Positions 44,797 through 56,452 of a DNA stretch of 64,000 nucleotides are shown here, piece by piece. The notes under the pieces were generated by a model, which saw only the letters and a list, made by a program, of their open reading frames with translations, did not search any database and was not told where the DNA came from. Numbering within the stretch: the stretch's first letter is position 1; every line of letters starts with the position of its first letter. This DNA is from Medicago truncatula (Eukaryota > Streptophyta > Magnoliopsida > Fabales > Fabaceae): contig NC_053045.1 in assembly GCF_003473485.1 (NCBI RefSeq), positions 51,440,494 to 51,504,493 on the forward strand, read 5' to 3'. The translations under genes and the position numbers were made by a program.

Positions 44797-45013
44797 CCGG
44801 GAAGAATGTCGGTAGCAACATTCTTTTTAACATTCTTTTTTCAACACTTTTTTAAATATTTATTTTTTTATTCGTTTAAATCAAGATAAATTTCACACTT
44901 TGGAAATAAGTTTCACTTAAAGTGGTGGGACATACATTAATTTCAATCAATAAGAAAACAAATGTTAGAGAGAGTGTTGAAAATAGAGTATCCCTAACAT
45001 TCTTCATTCCCGC
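44797..45013. repeat. MITE, related to the element at 9.85 kb
   Basis: The left half (AAGAATGTCGGTAGCAACATTC...) and the right half (...GAGTATCCCTAACATTCTTC) are imperfect inverted copies. The middle 'TTTCACTTAAAGTGGTGGGAC' and 'TTTCAATCAATAAG' resemble the 9.85-kb MITE. Confidence 0.5.
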
Positions 45014-45032
45014 ATAGCAAATAGAAAGTAAA

Positions 45033-45150
45033 AAATGTCTCTTTCAACTTAACTTAATTGATAGGGGCATTACACAGGGGTTCAAACATCAGACACTCCA
45101 TTATTCTTTTTAAAAAGATGAATTTCTAATCATTGTGCTACTTGACTAAA
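45033..45150 (+). mobile_element. Degraded tRNA-derived SINE
   Basis: 'CAACTTAACTTAATTGATAG' (A-box side), 'GGGGTTCAAAC' (B box), 'CACTCCATTATTC', then 'ATCATTGTGCTACTTGAC' and an A-run. It has lost several bases compared with the copy at 42.04 kb. Confidence 0.6.
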
Positions 45151-45604
45151 AAAATAGAAAATCTGAGATAACAAAAACAATTATCATCATATTTAGAATG
45201 AAACTGTGTTTTATTAAGGAAAATCACGTCAATGCAAGGTCGCGACACCGGTGGTGGGGGTCATCAGCGAGGGAGAGCTCAGGTTGAGGGAAACAGAGTG
45301 AGGTAGTGGAGAGACATAGGAGATCAAGTTGATGAATAGTACATAGAAAGGGGTGTGATTGTAACGTGTGTGTATCAGGGCTAGTTCTAAGATTTTTGGT
45401 GTCCTGGGCGAAACAATAAAATTGTGCCCTTTTAGTTATTCTAATAGTTTTCTTCTTACATTTTTTTGTTGCAAAAGATTCATTTATAATCAAAGTTTTC
45501 TAACAATATATTCTTAATATAATTAATCAAACCAAATTAAAAAGATATATATCTATATAATACTAACTAATAAGTAAAAAAAATATTGGACAACCTGATA
45601 TAAT
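45151..45604. other. Intergenic, no gene seen
   Basis: AT-rich, except 45225-45420, which is more GC-balanced and contains 'GGTGTCCTGGGCGAAACAATAAAATTGTGCCC', wording reminiscent of a decayed repeat end. No coding evidence. Confidence 0.4.
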
Positions 45605-47019
45605 TCGGTTGGTCCTTCTAAAGTCTGTCCTGACTGCATTACCTGTCTATGCTCTTTCCTTCTTCAAGGCTCCATCAGGTATAATCTCTGTCATTGAATC
45701 TATTTTTAATATAAAAAAATTGGGGAGGGAGTGGGATAACAGGAAAATTTCCTGGGTTGCTTGGAGCTCTGTTTGCTTACGTAAGGAGTATGGAGGGTTG
45801 GGGGTGAGGAAGTTGCAGGAATTTAATAGTGCTTTGTTAGGTAAATGGTGTTGGCAGATGTTGGCGGATAGAGGTGGTTTATGGTATAGGGTCCTAGTAG
45901 TGCGGTATGGTGAGACGGCTGGGCGGTTGGAGGTTGGGGGCAGGAGTGTTTCATCTTGGTGGCGGGAAGTAGCGAAGATTAGGGATGGGGTAGGCGATGT
46001 AGAGGGGGGCTGGTTTGCAGAGAGGGTGTCGAAAAAAGTAGGAGATGGCTCTAGTACTTACTTTTGGTATGACAAGTGGCTTGGTGATGTTCCTTTTTGT
46101 ATCAGGTTCCGTCGTCTATTTAATTTAGTGTCTAATAAGTTGAGCACGGTAGCTGATATGGTTGATGGAGAGGCGTGGAGTTGGCGGCGTAGGTTGAGGG
46201 TGTGGGAGGAGGATATGCTAGAGGAGTGTAGGCATTTAATTAATGGTGTCGTTTTGCAGTCTGATATTTCTGAGAGGTGGCAATGGGACTTTGATTCTGA
46301 TTGCGGTTACACGGTGAGAGGTGTCTATCAACAACCGACAGCTCAGGTTCAACCTCCAGATGCTACCATTGGAGATCTTATCTGGCATAATCAGGTGCCG
46401 CTTAAGGTTTCCATTTTTGCTTGGAGATTGTTATGGGATAGGTTGCCGACTAAGAATCATCTCCTCCGGCGTGGCATCATCGTTGGCGAGGTAGCATTGT
46501 GTGTTACTGGGTGCGGCATGACATAGTCTGTTTCTCATTTATTTATACATTGTGCTACTTTCGGTACTTTGTGGCATTTTATCAGGTGTTGGATTGGAAT
46601 GTCAGGTGCTGATCCCCTTAATATTGATGACCATTTCATTTAGTTCACTCATTCTACAGGTCACTCAAGGGCTCGTCAATCCTTCCTTCAACTTATTTGG
46701 TTACTTTGTGTTTGGTTGGTTTGGAATGAACGTAATAATAGACTTTATAATAATATCCAAACAACCATGGAACGGCTAGTAGAAAAAGTTAAATATCACT
46801 CTTTGTGGTGGCTAAAGGCTAATAAGGCCAATTTGATGTACGGTACACAAAGATGGTGGTCATACCCTTTATTATGTTTGGGTATCAACCGACCATCGCA
46901 TTGACTCTTCATTGTATGTTTGACTATTTCTAGGGGTGACACTTTTAGTACATCTTGTACTTAGGTGTTTCACTGCTGTTGTTAATATATTCCATTTTTA
47001 TGTCTTCAAAAAAAAAAAA
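45605..47019 (+). mobile_element. 5'-truncated L1-type LINE
   Basis: Starts abruptly inside the reverse transcriptase ('VLLKSVLTALPVYALSFFK') and ends with a 3' UTR ('GGGGTGACACTTTTAGTACA', 'CTTGTACTTAGG') and an A-run (47008-47019). No endonuclease and no RT catalytic core. No convincing target duplication was found. Confidence 0.85.
45609..46904 (+). pseudogene. LINE ORF2 C-terminal remnant (RT tail and zf-RVT)
   Basis: 45609-46526 stays open for 305 codons: 'ISWVAWSSVCLRKEYGGLGV', 'FNSALLGKWCWQMLADRGGL' and the zf-RVT start 'NQVPLKVSIFAWRLLWDRLP'. A TAG replaces tryptophan or glutamine after 'CVTGCGMT' (46525-46527). The frame continues in the same phase ('SVSHLFIHCATFGTLWHF') to a second stop and ends 'LVWNERNNRLYNNIQTTMER'...'LLCLGINRPSH'. 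It aligns with the LINE at 27.5-28.8 kb but is clearly a different subfamily (roughly half the residues match by eye). Confidence 0.88.
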
Positions 47020-48625
47020 TTGATTGAAAGTAAAAATAATAATTTTGATTCCCCTCAAATAATGATGCCCTGGGCTCCCACCCACCCTTATGACCACCAC
47101 TGTGTGTATTGTAGAGAAAAACAATGTGACGTGTATTTGTGCAGAAATTGTGTTTCAATATCATAACTTAATAACAAAATGTCATAAATTATTAAAATAG
47201 CCTTAAAAACATACCAAAGTAAAGACTAAAAGGAACATTAATCCAAGCTTTGTTTGTTGTACTAAATTACTCTTCATTTTTAGAGTTGTCAACACCCAAG
47301 AGCATGAGCTAACAAAGATGAAGATAGACTAGCAAGAGACTCTTAAAGTACAATAAAAAAGTCTAAGTTAGTAGCTCTCATCTTCAAGAATGATGTGATA
47401 TGATCAAATCTTATACATGAAATCTCTAATAACATATAGCTCATTAGCATAGTGATGGAACTCAAACATACACCTTAACTAATTGTACCACATGTAAGGA
47501 ATTTAAAAAGCACAAGTACAATCAAATGCCACCAAGAACGCCTGGTTTTTGCATGAAAAATATTGGACAAACCTACACTACTATCAAACCTAATTTCACT
47601 AATTTACCGTATGTATAATAACCTATCTCCTTAATTCGCCAATTTGCCAAACTACCTAGCTCTTGTCGGTAGACCCGAGTACCCGACCTCAATTAATAAA
47701 TATGTTGATAGTATTTGATTTTAGTGGCTGTCATTTTCTCCTGTGCGGTTCACGTCCTCAAGTGGTGATCTATTTTGATACCATGACCATGTAGCACATG
47801 AAGAAAGTGTGTCCGGATAAATTGCTTCGAGTGAATATTTAACTTTTGCTAATAACAATGTGATATTTAGGTTTAATCTTAAATAAATTTGTAATAAAGT
47901 TTATATTTAGTTTTAATGACAATGTGAAACTAAAGATTCAATATAAAATTGATTACGTTTATAAAAAAAATTCAATATAAAACTTATGGTAGCTCTTACA
48001 TAGACATTGAAGTAAATTGATGCCCTTGTTTTCTAAATCAATAAATTAACTATAATATTTACAAAATAAAGAACTTTTTGTTGATTTTTATATTTTAGAA
48101 AATATTAATTCATATTAAAAGGTTCGATGTATTGTTTATAAGATTTATACTATATTTTTACATTTTGTTGTATTTAATAATATATATTCATTCTTATGAG
48201 TAATAAAAATTCAAAAACAAAATATCATTTCTCTAACACTTTTGGTAAATAAGAATTGATTATCATAATTGTAATGATGAAAAAATATTTTTCTTTTCAA
48301 AAATCATCTCATTTAACTCTTAACTTAAATATCAACTCGAATGTTAAAAGTTGTCAAAATTTATTGGTTTAAATTTAAAATATGATAGATATTGTGTATG
48401 ATCTTACCGATGTTCCACCCTTACTGGCACAAGTTAGCATTTGTCTTTTTAATAACATGGATATGACAACAATATTTCTCTATCTATATACGCTAACTTT
48501 TTAATGTTTTATTTTTCTTTTGAAAGGCAAAATATATATATAACGAAAAATATAACTCTACATATACACCTAACTTTTTAATGTTTGTACTTTTTCACCA
48601 TAGATTCTCTCAAATTTGATTTTTT
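47020..48625. other. Intergenic, no gene seen
   Basis: Very AT-rich. No recognisable feature on either strand. Confidence 0.55.
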
Positions 48626-48735
48626 TTTCCTGACCTTATTGCCAATTTTTTTTTTTGACCCCTATGAGAATTATTAACCAAAATAATCCACTTTCAGTGT
48701 TTTTTTTTTGTTTTGTCCTGTAGTGCTTATTACAG

Positions 48736-49029
48736 CCAAATGAAATTGCTGTAATGGCAGAATCCACCACGTTTCACGCTATCATTTTTTTTGTTGCATT
48801 TATTGATTACCGCAAGATGGAATGACGATAATGACTTTTGCGGCGTCAGTCAAACAACCAATGCAAGCGCGCCACGTGTTCATGTGCAACTGATAATCGT
48901 TTGTTTGACTGACGTCGCAAAGTCATTACCGCCATCCCATCTTGCGGTAATCAATAAATGCAACAAAAAAAACCAACAAATGATAGCATGACATGTGGTA
49001 GATTCTGCCATTACAACCATTTCATTTGG
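48736..49029. mobile_element. Near-perfect foldback element, 294 bp
   Basis: CCAAATGAAATTGCTGTAAT...GTCAGTCAAACAA is mirrored by TTGTTTGACTGACGTCGCAA...ATGGTTGTAATGGCAGAATC (read on the other strand) and CATTTGG. The arms are about 120 bp, with a loop of about 45 bp ('AGCGCGCCACGTG'). The two arms differ at only a few sites. It sits exactly between the family A left arm and the family B left end. Confidence 0.88.
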
Positions 49030-50800
49030 ACTAATACCTCAAATTCGTCCTTGAATTTTGAAAAATCGGCCAATTTCGTCCCTGAATTTTGCGAAATATC
49101 AAATTCGTCCCTGAATTTTACAAACGTCCATCAAATCCGTCCCTCCGTCCAAAAGGTCCATTAATAGTGATGATGTGGCTTCTTGCATGCTTTGTTGTCA
49201 TGCACACGTGTCAGCAAGTCAGCCATGTGTACAAGGACTAAATTGATGGAAATGGTCAAAATTCGATATTTAACATTTCTGTCTCTTTTTTCCTGTGTTT
49301 TCAATTATACCCCTCTATTGTTGTCCTGGATCAATTTGAGACTTACTGTCATAATTTGAGGACTAATTTGATGGATTTTGTTATAATTTAAGGGCTTATA
49401 TGATTGATTTTATTTGTAGAAAATGAGTACAAGGAGATATGGCATGAGAGAACCAATGATTTCAAATGACATGCATAAACAAACACCACTTAGGGGTCTT
49501 GCTCCACTAGATCCAACTGCTCTTGGAGTTATTAGAATTCCAAATCCAAATTACGGGTCATCCGCTTCTACTCAACCCCAATACATGGAGTTTATCCCAA
49601 CTCCAGAATTTCCAAAGCATTGATGCATGTTTAAATTATGTTTTTGGACTAATTTAATTAATGCTTTTTGGACTTGTTTAGTTTACGCTTTTTTAGATAT
49701 GTAATCACTTAAGAACATCAAATGATTTGATGACTTGATGACTATGTAATGTTATTTTTTTGGCTATGTAATGACTCATGAGCATCAAATATATGACTTA
49801 TGATGGTATGAAAATGTCTGTCTTTTTATAATCAAAGTGTCTGTCTTTTACTTTTTACTTTGTTCAGCAAATGTATGCACCAAGGATCACAGTGATATCT
49901 GTTGTGAAAATTCAAGGATCTATTTGATGGTATTTAAACTAATTTGAGGATCGATATGATGGATATGTATATAATTCAAGGACCAATTTGATTGAAATAT
50001 TTTGACAGAAAGGTTTGGTTCATTCATTGACAACCTCTTTTCATTACAACATTACATGGACTTGGCACAATACAATATCATTTTAAACAACTCAATCAAA
50101 CAAAATACTCCTATCAATATCTTAATCAACCTAAGCTCACTTCCTACACAATCAACTTTATTCATCAACCTTGTCCTCCAAAATACACCTAGAGCTTGAA
50201 GATGAATACCGATTGTTGTAGTTGTTTTTGTCCATTCGCGCACCACCCATCAATTCTGAACACCGAATCTACAAGGCAGACCACTTGATTTATGAATTTC
50301 GAATTTAATCAAAAAAATTAGGGTTCTAAGTTTTTTGAATTGGGGAAGAAATTTGACATCAATTCATGGAAGAAATTTTGGGGATTTTGAACTCTATGTA
50401 AGGAATTATAACATTAGGGTTCCAAATTTATATATTTGGGGAAGAAATAGCCCTTAATGAGGAAGAGGAGAAAGAGCCGTTACTCACAAAGAAGGGAAAG
50501 AGTCGTTGCCAATTTTATGAAAATCCATCAATTTGGTCCTTGGAAATTTTGTGTAAATCCATCAATTTGGTCCTTGAAAATTTTGTGTAAATCAATCAGT
50601 TTGGTCCCTGCTTGCGTGGCATCTGACGTGGTAAGCTTTGTCAGAGGTTAACGTTACACGTCACCTCCGTTAACAGACCAACTTAACGGAGGAACTGATT
50701 TGATTGACATTTTGTAAATTCAGGGACTAATTTGATATTTCGCAAAATTCAAAAACGAAATTGACTGATTTTTCAAAATTCAAGAACAAATTTGAGGTAT
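49030..50800. mobile_element. Long-inverted-repeat DNA transposon, family B, copy 2
   Basis: It begins ACTAATACCTCAAATTCGTC and ends GAACAAATTTGAGGTAT. The right side (about 50230-50800) is almost identical to 37785-38347 of copy 1. The left side matches only for about 120 bp and then differs ('TCATGCACACGTGTCAGC'). The core keeps a 66-codon frame (49423-49623) ending in the same C-terminal peptide as copy 1, followed by the same 600-bp AT-rich downstream stretch. Confidence 0.7.
49423..49623 (+). pseudogene. Family B element protein, C-terminal part
   Basis: Reads MSTRRYGMREPMISND, then 'RGLAPLDPTALGVIRI', then 'NYGSSASTQPQYMEFIPTPE' and FPKH before a stop. The last 25 residues match copy 1 with two changes and one extra residue. 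An ATG is present, but it may lie inside a longer lost gene. Unknown family. Low confidence that it is translated. Confidence 0.4.
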
Positions 50801-50914
50801 ATAATGAGCACTACAGGACAAAACAAAATAAAGAAACACACTGAAAGTGGATTATTTTTGTTAATAATTCTCATAGCGGGTCAGAAAAATATATTTTTTG
50901 GCAATAAGGTGAGA

Positions 50915-53460
50915 AGAAAAAAAAATTCCTCAAGTCTCAGGATCCAAAAACATGTACAGTCTCCTTCAACAAAAAAAAAAACATGTACAGTCGCAATTAA
51001 TTGTGACCGCAAACATCATGAAACCTATGACTCACAAAAGATTCTTTCTTTGTAACATCAGATCAAACAACAGATTCTTTATAGTTATATTGATATATAT
51101 TCATGTCGATCGTGCCATATTCTACTGGCACTGTGCTTAGAAACGTGTCCATATATATACCATGCATATAGGCCGATGTATATCATGCTGTCTAAAATTC
51201 TATGTATATAGGGAAGAAATCAGGAGTCTAGGCTGAATTTTAATATAACTCAAGTCATGAAAGATAATGATAAAAAATGAATTTTTAAGTAGTTAACATG
51301 TGATCCTAATTACAAGCTTTAGAAAACGCTAGACGATATTTAAAAATAGTATGTGATAGGTCAATCAGTTTTGAATTTCTAGCCGACCAAACTTATATTT
51401 ATGTAATGGAAAGTGATCATAATAAATGGTAATTGCTCTTGATAAATTATGATAAGCTATTGGTATTTACTTTCCGTAATATTGTTAAAATAACATGCTA
51501 AATTTTTGCAATTATTGTTAATTCTATCCAGTTAGAATTCACAAATATAGGTGGAGAATCAAACTTAGAAACATTGTCCTTTGAGCAAAGGATCTATCAT
51601 CTCACTACAAAAAAAGGATCTATCATCTAATTAACAAGAATTGAGATGAATTAATTATGTAGATATGACTTTTTACTTTTATGTTATTTTTGCAGTTGTA
51701 TTTTTTTTAAGGAACAGTTGTACTTTTATGTCTTTTTTGACTTCTATTGGTATATTTTTACGTATGCATGCTTAATAATATATAAAGGTCATGTTATTAA
51801 GAGCATTTTTTATATTTTTAAGGGTTTCATTACGTATGGTCTAAGATATTTTTACTAGAGCTTTTGCTATTTGGAGCGAACTCAATTTCATGAATTGCTG
51901 GCGAATGGATTATCGCCGTTGGATCTTTTTTTCTACAATACATGGATGGTTGCAATAATACAATGCATACCATCCATGTATACCGCAATGCCATCGTGAA
52001 ATCTTTTTTCATTATAAATAATTTTTATTATATGTATTTTCTTAACTAGTGTATCAGAAATACTTATTAGTATTTTTTAATATATAAATAAATGATGGAA
52101 ACATCTAGAATTAGAATGTCCCACTTCCTATCATTTTTTCCAGCAAAAAACTAATTTATTGAGAGAATGAGTACAAGAGAATATAGATACTCTAGCTTGT
52201 TCTGACTTCCATTATGTCATGAGGTGATCAATCATCAAAGTTGAAATATTAACATGAAATTAACACCCACCTTAAACACTACCATGTTTCATGTCTCTTA
52301 CGTCCTTTTTCCCCTAATTGCTAACCACACAAAAAATATAACTTGAAGTTGAAGACATAAGGGTGTCATTGCGAATCTATGTTGGGTACAACAACTGATA
52401 GTTAACTAACTCAAAACAGTGTTACTAACTAAGACATTACATGCATTACCACTCATAATTTCAGCACCCTTGGCCCAATGGACCAGACATCCTGAATCCT
52501 GATCCTTCTTAGACCATCTTCTAAGTCTCTGTCATCATCTCATGCATGGTGGTGCATTACCGGTCATTACCATAGACATAACTCCACGCATGTATGAGTG
52601 TGGGTTTTCTTTTGTTTTAGTCTCATCTACTCATGACACGTGTTGTTTGATGATTTAGTACATGCTGACTCGATCGGTTTCATATGCTTATGTCTCAGAA
52701 CACACCTCACATTGTCACATGCTTGCTTCCTATATTATTCATCACATTCAAAGTTACCCCACATTTCAAGACGATATCCAGTGTAATATATGGATAAATG
52801 GATAAACTATTATCTTTACAGAATATTCTTTTCACATTCCTTAATTTAAAATTGAAAATATTAATAATAAAATATTGAGAATACCTTATAAATTATAAAT
52901 TCTTTAACTTAAAATATAAATTATATTCGGTTGAAAGTATAAATCATTAAATAAATAAAATACTGTTTTTCAAAATAAATAAATAAAATATTTTTTGACA
53001 CGTAAAATAAATGAAATAGTTAATACCTTATTGTTGAAGCATAAATAATTAATACCTTGCAAATCAAACATTCTTTTTATATTCCTTGAATTAACTTCAA
53101 ACATATATGGATTGTCATAATATACTCCTCTTACTCATTCCAAATATCTTGTGCGAACCGATAAAATGCCTTCTTTTTCAAAGATTTTATATATTAATAT
53201 ATGTAGTTTGCTCTTTAGTAGAACGAATTATCATACTCTCTAAATTATTGATTAGAATAAACTATCAATTTTGTTTCTAAATTATCATTCTCCCTCCAAT
53301 TTTAGTCTCTAAACTATAGAAATATACGAAGTAGGTCGTAAATTTTTATAAATCGATCAAGTTAATCCATCAATTCCCTTAGAAACAAGAGAGAACAATG
53401 ATTCAAAGAATATTTTGATGGATTAATAATAGTTTAAGGACTATAGAGTATATTTCTTTA
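50915..53460. other. Intergenic, no gene seen
   Basis: AT-rich. At 51895-51975 'TGGATGGTTGCAATA..TACCATCCATGTA' forms a small inverted repeat. No coding evidence. Confidence 0.5.
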
Positions 53461-53674
53461 GAGTGGTGATAGGTAGACCACCCTATTAGCATACCATCAT
53501 TGTACGCCCCTTATGCGGCAGGGGCAATTTTGTCCATTAACAAAAAACAAGGGATAATTTTGTCCAAACACACTGACTGGTGTCTCTCCTTCACAGTATC
53601 TAATAGACCACCAACTCCGGCCAAACCATCGCCTCCGGTCAAACCACCACCTCCATTCACGCCACAACCTCCGA

Positions 53675-53714
<40 letters not shown>

Positions 53715-54060
53715 CTTCCTCTCACTACCTTCTCTCTCCCTCCTTTGTTTTCCCTCTCTTCTCACCCTCTTTCTCTATTCATTATCCCTCTCACCAGTAC
53801 GGCGGCGGAACCAAGAAAGTCCAGATTTAACCCACATCTCCAACCCTCTATTACAACCAGCACCGAACACAGAAATCGGCGACGAACGAGTGCGTCGGGA
53901 AAATCGAGAAACGGCGACGGCGACGTCATTGGAAACACAGATTGAAACAGAGAAGAAGAAGAAGATGGGATAGATATGGGATGAGATCGCGGTACTGTTC
54001 TATGGTTGAGAGAAAGAGATGAAAGTGGCGGAGAAAAATGCTTACGGTGAGAATCTAATA
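53461..54060. other. GC-richer, CT-rich stretch of unclear origin
   Basis: This segment is richer in C than its surroundings, with codon-like CCG/CCA repeats ('CCGGCCAAACCATCGCC'), a (TC)n tract and 'ACGGCGACGGCGACGTC'. It looks like a 5' UTR/first-exon piece of a gene, perhaps captured by a transposon. The 157-codon open frame is low complexity (proline then serine/leucine runs from the TC tract) and I do not call it a gene. Confidence 0.35.
53678..53711. repeat. (TC)n microsatellite
   Basis: About 34 bp of uninterrupted CT dinucleotides. Confidence 0.95.
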
Positions 54061-56004
54061 GTGATAAGGCAAACTGACTGTTCTTTTTTCTTTGTTATTT
54101 TCTTTTTGTTTGTTTTTTAATTACTCTTTACCATGTCAGATTTTGATCAATTTTTAAATGTTTATTTGCCAAGTCATCGGTGGTCCAAAGTATGTACAAC
54201 TTTAAAGTGTGTCTTTGTAAATTTATCCATTTCTTTATGTATAATTTGTGGATCAAATTGGAGAGAGGATGATAGTTGGAAGATCAATTTATTCTCTTGT
54301 TATGGTTGTCTCATTCGGCCATAATCACACTTTAATGCAATCAATGGGCCCATTTGTCTTAAATTTAAAAGAATGTATTTTTCTTTATATTTCTAAAAAT
54401 GAGTTTCTTTTTGGAAATTTACTTAAAAATAATAGAAATTATTTCAAACTCATAAGTTAAAAAAGAGAGTTTGATATTCACCGACTTAAATATTTATTGG
54501 TAAAGATTATACATGACAAAAATCATATATTTTTTTTATAAAAAAAAGCATCTATTTTAGACAATATACTTTTTCAAAAGATATCCAAATTAAACAGTTA
54601 ATTAAAATGAAACGATAACATAGATAAAATAAACACTTACACCAATTTTATTATCATACCTCTTGTAAGCATTAAACATAGAACTTGAGTGGAGCTGGAG
54701 TCTCAAGTACTTAAATAGATCTTCGTTGCTCTCTTCCTATAGTAAACTAAAGAATTGTACATTAATAAAACAATGTTAGGCATTTTGCCATTGCAACAAA
54801 GTGACAACTATATTATTATATATTTTAACATAATTTAAATGATACCTTATAAATAATATAATATACATCAAGTGATTAAATTCAAGTGGTTAATCAATTT
54901 CATCTAACTTCTTTAAAATGAGTTTCATCTAAATATGAATAGTTCAAAATAACCTGAATTTAATTTTTTATTTGAAAATTTTTTTGTAAGACTTAATTTA
55001 ACTTCCAGCAAACTTTAATTACCATTAGGGTCGTCGCAAACAATTTATAAGCCATGTTTTAATTTAAATATTTGGGCCCCAATAAAAATAGAATTTTTCT
55101 AGCTGCACTCATAAAACATCTAACTGCACCCAAAACTTCATTCATATTTTATTAGAGAAATGCTAACTAGTGTCCCATGACACTAGTTAATGAAAATAAT
55201 ATAGAAATTTTATATTGAAAAATGATAAAAAGTGAAAAAATTTATTTATTGAAAATAAAAAAGTTATTGTTTTTAATAGAAAATTTTTAATTTTGACTTT
55301 CTTAACTAATGTCATAGGAAGGGGCGGAGGGACTCGGGTGGCCAAGGGAGGCCATGGTCCCCAGTTTTCTTATAAAAAATTTTATACTACTAATATATTG
55401 TTATTTATGTTGTTAAGAAATGTCAATTTGGTCCCTCCATCATTAGCATTTTCATTTGAAATCTTATATTATATGCATAAGTGAAACTAATTTTTCTATC
55501 TTCTCCCAATATTAACATCAAATGTAGCTTGAATTTCTCATACATGTAGTGTATTTGAACTTTATTTTTTTGTTTAACTAGAATATACTTTTTAAACTTG
55601 GTCTCCCCATTGTTTAATTTCTGGTTCCGCCCCTGGTCTCACGACAAGTAAAATGCAAAAAAAATGGTATAAAATAAATATGATTTGTCACAATGCCGTA
55701 AAATGCAAAATTTCACTGCCAAGGTCCACTCACTGCAGAATTTCACTGCCATGGCCCACTCATAAAAAATTTCACTGCCAATTTCTTCATACAAATTTTT
55801 GAATAATTTTTTTAAAAAAAATACAAAAAAAATTCACTTTTCTCCTCAATGTTCATTTTTACTAATTAATGTGTGTTATTTTCGCCACCCTTAACATTGT
55901 TTTTTGGTTCCGTCACTGAGTTGCATATTGAATTTTATTATTTTCCCCTTATTAGGTAGATGTGATATTGATAGGGTGTTCTGTTTGTAGATCTGCTAAA
56001 ATAA
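54061..56004. other. Intergenic with decayed repeats
   Basis: AT-rich, no gene. At 55165-55315 there is a 'CTAGTGTCCCATGACACTAGTTA' stem and a second half near 'TTAACTAATGTCATAGG', probably a MITE. Phrases 'TTTCACTGCCAAGGTCCACTCA' and 'TTTCACTGCCATGGCCCACTCA' repeat near 55710-55790. Confidence 0.45.
55318..55637. repeat. hAT-like non-autonomous element
   Basis: The left end 'AGGGGCGGAGGGAC' and the right end 'TTCCGCCCCTGG' are inverted, the CAGGGGCGGA type of terminus common in plant hAT elements. The interior is AT-rich with 'GGTCCCTCCATCA'. No 8-bp target duplication could be confirmed. Confidence 0.5.
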
Positions 56005-56153
56005 GAGAGAGTATGTAATAAACTTTTGAGATTTATAGATGAAGTTGGAGCCTTTAATGACGGCGTCCTTAGTGACATTGAACTGAATGATTTTCAGGTA
56101 ATACATCAAAATTGTGGCTCATTTTTTTATCCAAATATTATAATCAGGCTAGC

Positions 56154-56154
<1 letters not shown>

Positions 56155-56202
<48 letters not shown>
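56155..56202. repeat. (TTA)n microsatellite in the MIRO-like intron
   Basis: About 16 perfect TTA/ATT triplets. Confidence 0.97.
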
Positions 56203-56452
56203 GCTTATTTCATTGTATGTTATCTTGCATATGATTTGTGAAACATCTAACAAAACTATCTACAGGTCGAATATCTTAAAGGTTCATTGTCAAGATCTCA
56301 AATTCAGATTCTAGTGAAGCTTTTGCAGAGAAACTATCCGGAAGGTGTTAATGAATGTGTACTTACTTTGGCGGGATTCCAATCTCTTTTCGTTGGTCTT
56401 TTAAAATTTGAGGATCGTGAGATACCATGGACTATGCAAAGAAAGTTTGGAT

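Larger units (their letters stand above)
48626..50914. mobile_element. Outer inverted-repeat element (family A) enclosing others
   Basis: The left arm, about 48626-48732 ('ACCTTATTGCCAA', 'CTATGAGAATTATTAAC', 'AATAATCCACTTTCAGTG', 'TTTTGTCCTGTAGTGCT'), is reverse-complemented at about 50801-50914 ('AGCACTACAGGACAAAA', 'CACTGAAAGTGGATTATT', 'GTTAATAATTCTCATAG', 'TTGGCAATAAGGT'). Everything between is other repeats: a foldback at 48736-49029 and family B copy 2. Copy 1 of family B has no such arms, so family A was probably there first and family B jumped into it. Confidence 0.7.

Noticed and set aside
53500..53973. 157-codon open frame
   Set aside because: Most of it comes from a (TC)n microsatellite and proline-rich low complexity. 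No domain, splice signal or homologue is recognisable.
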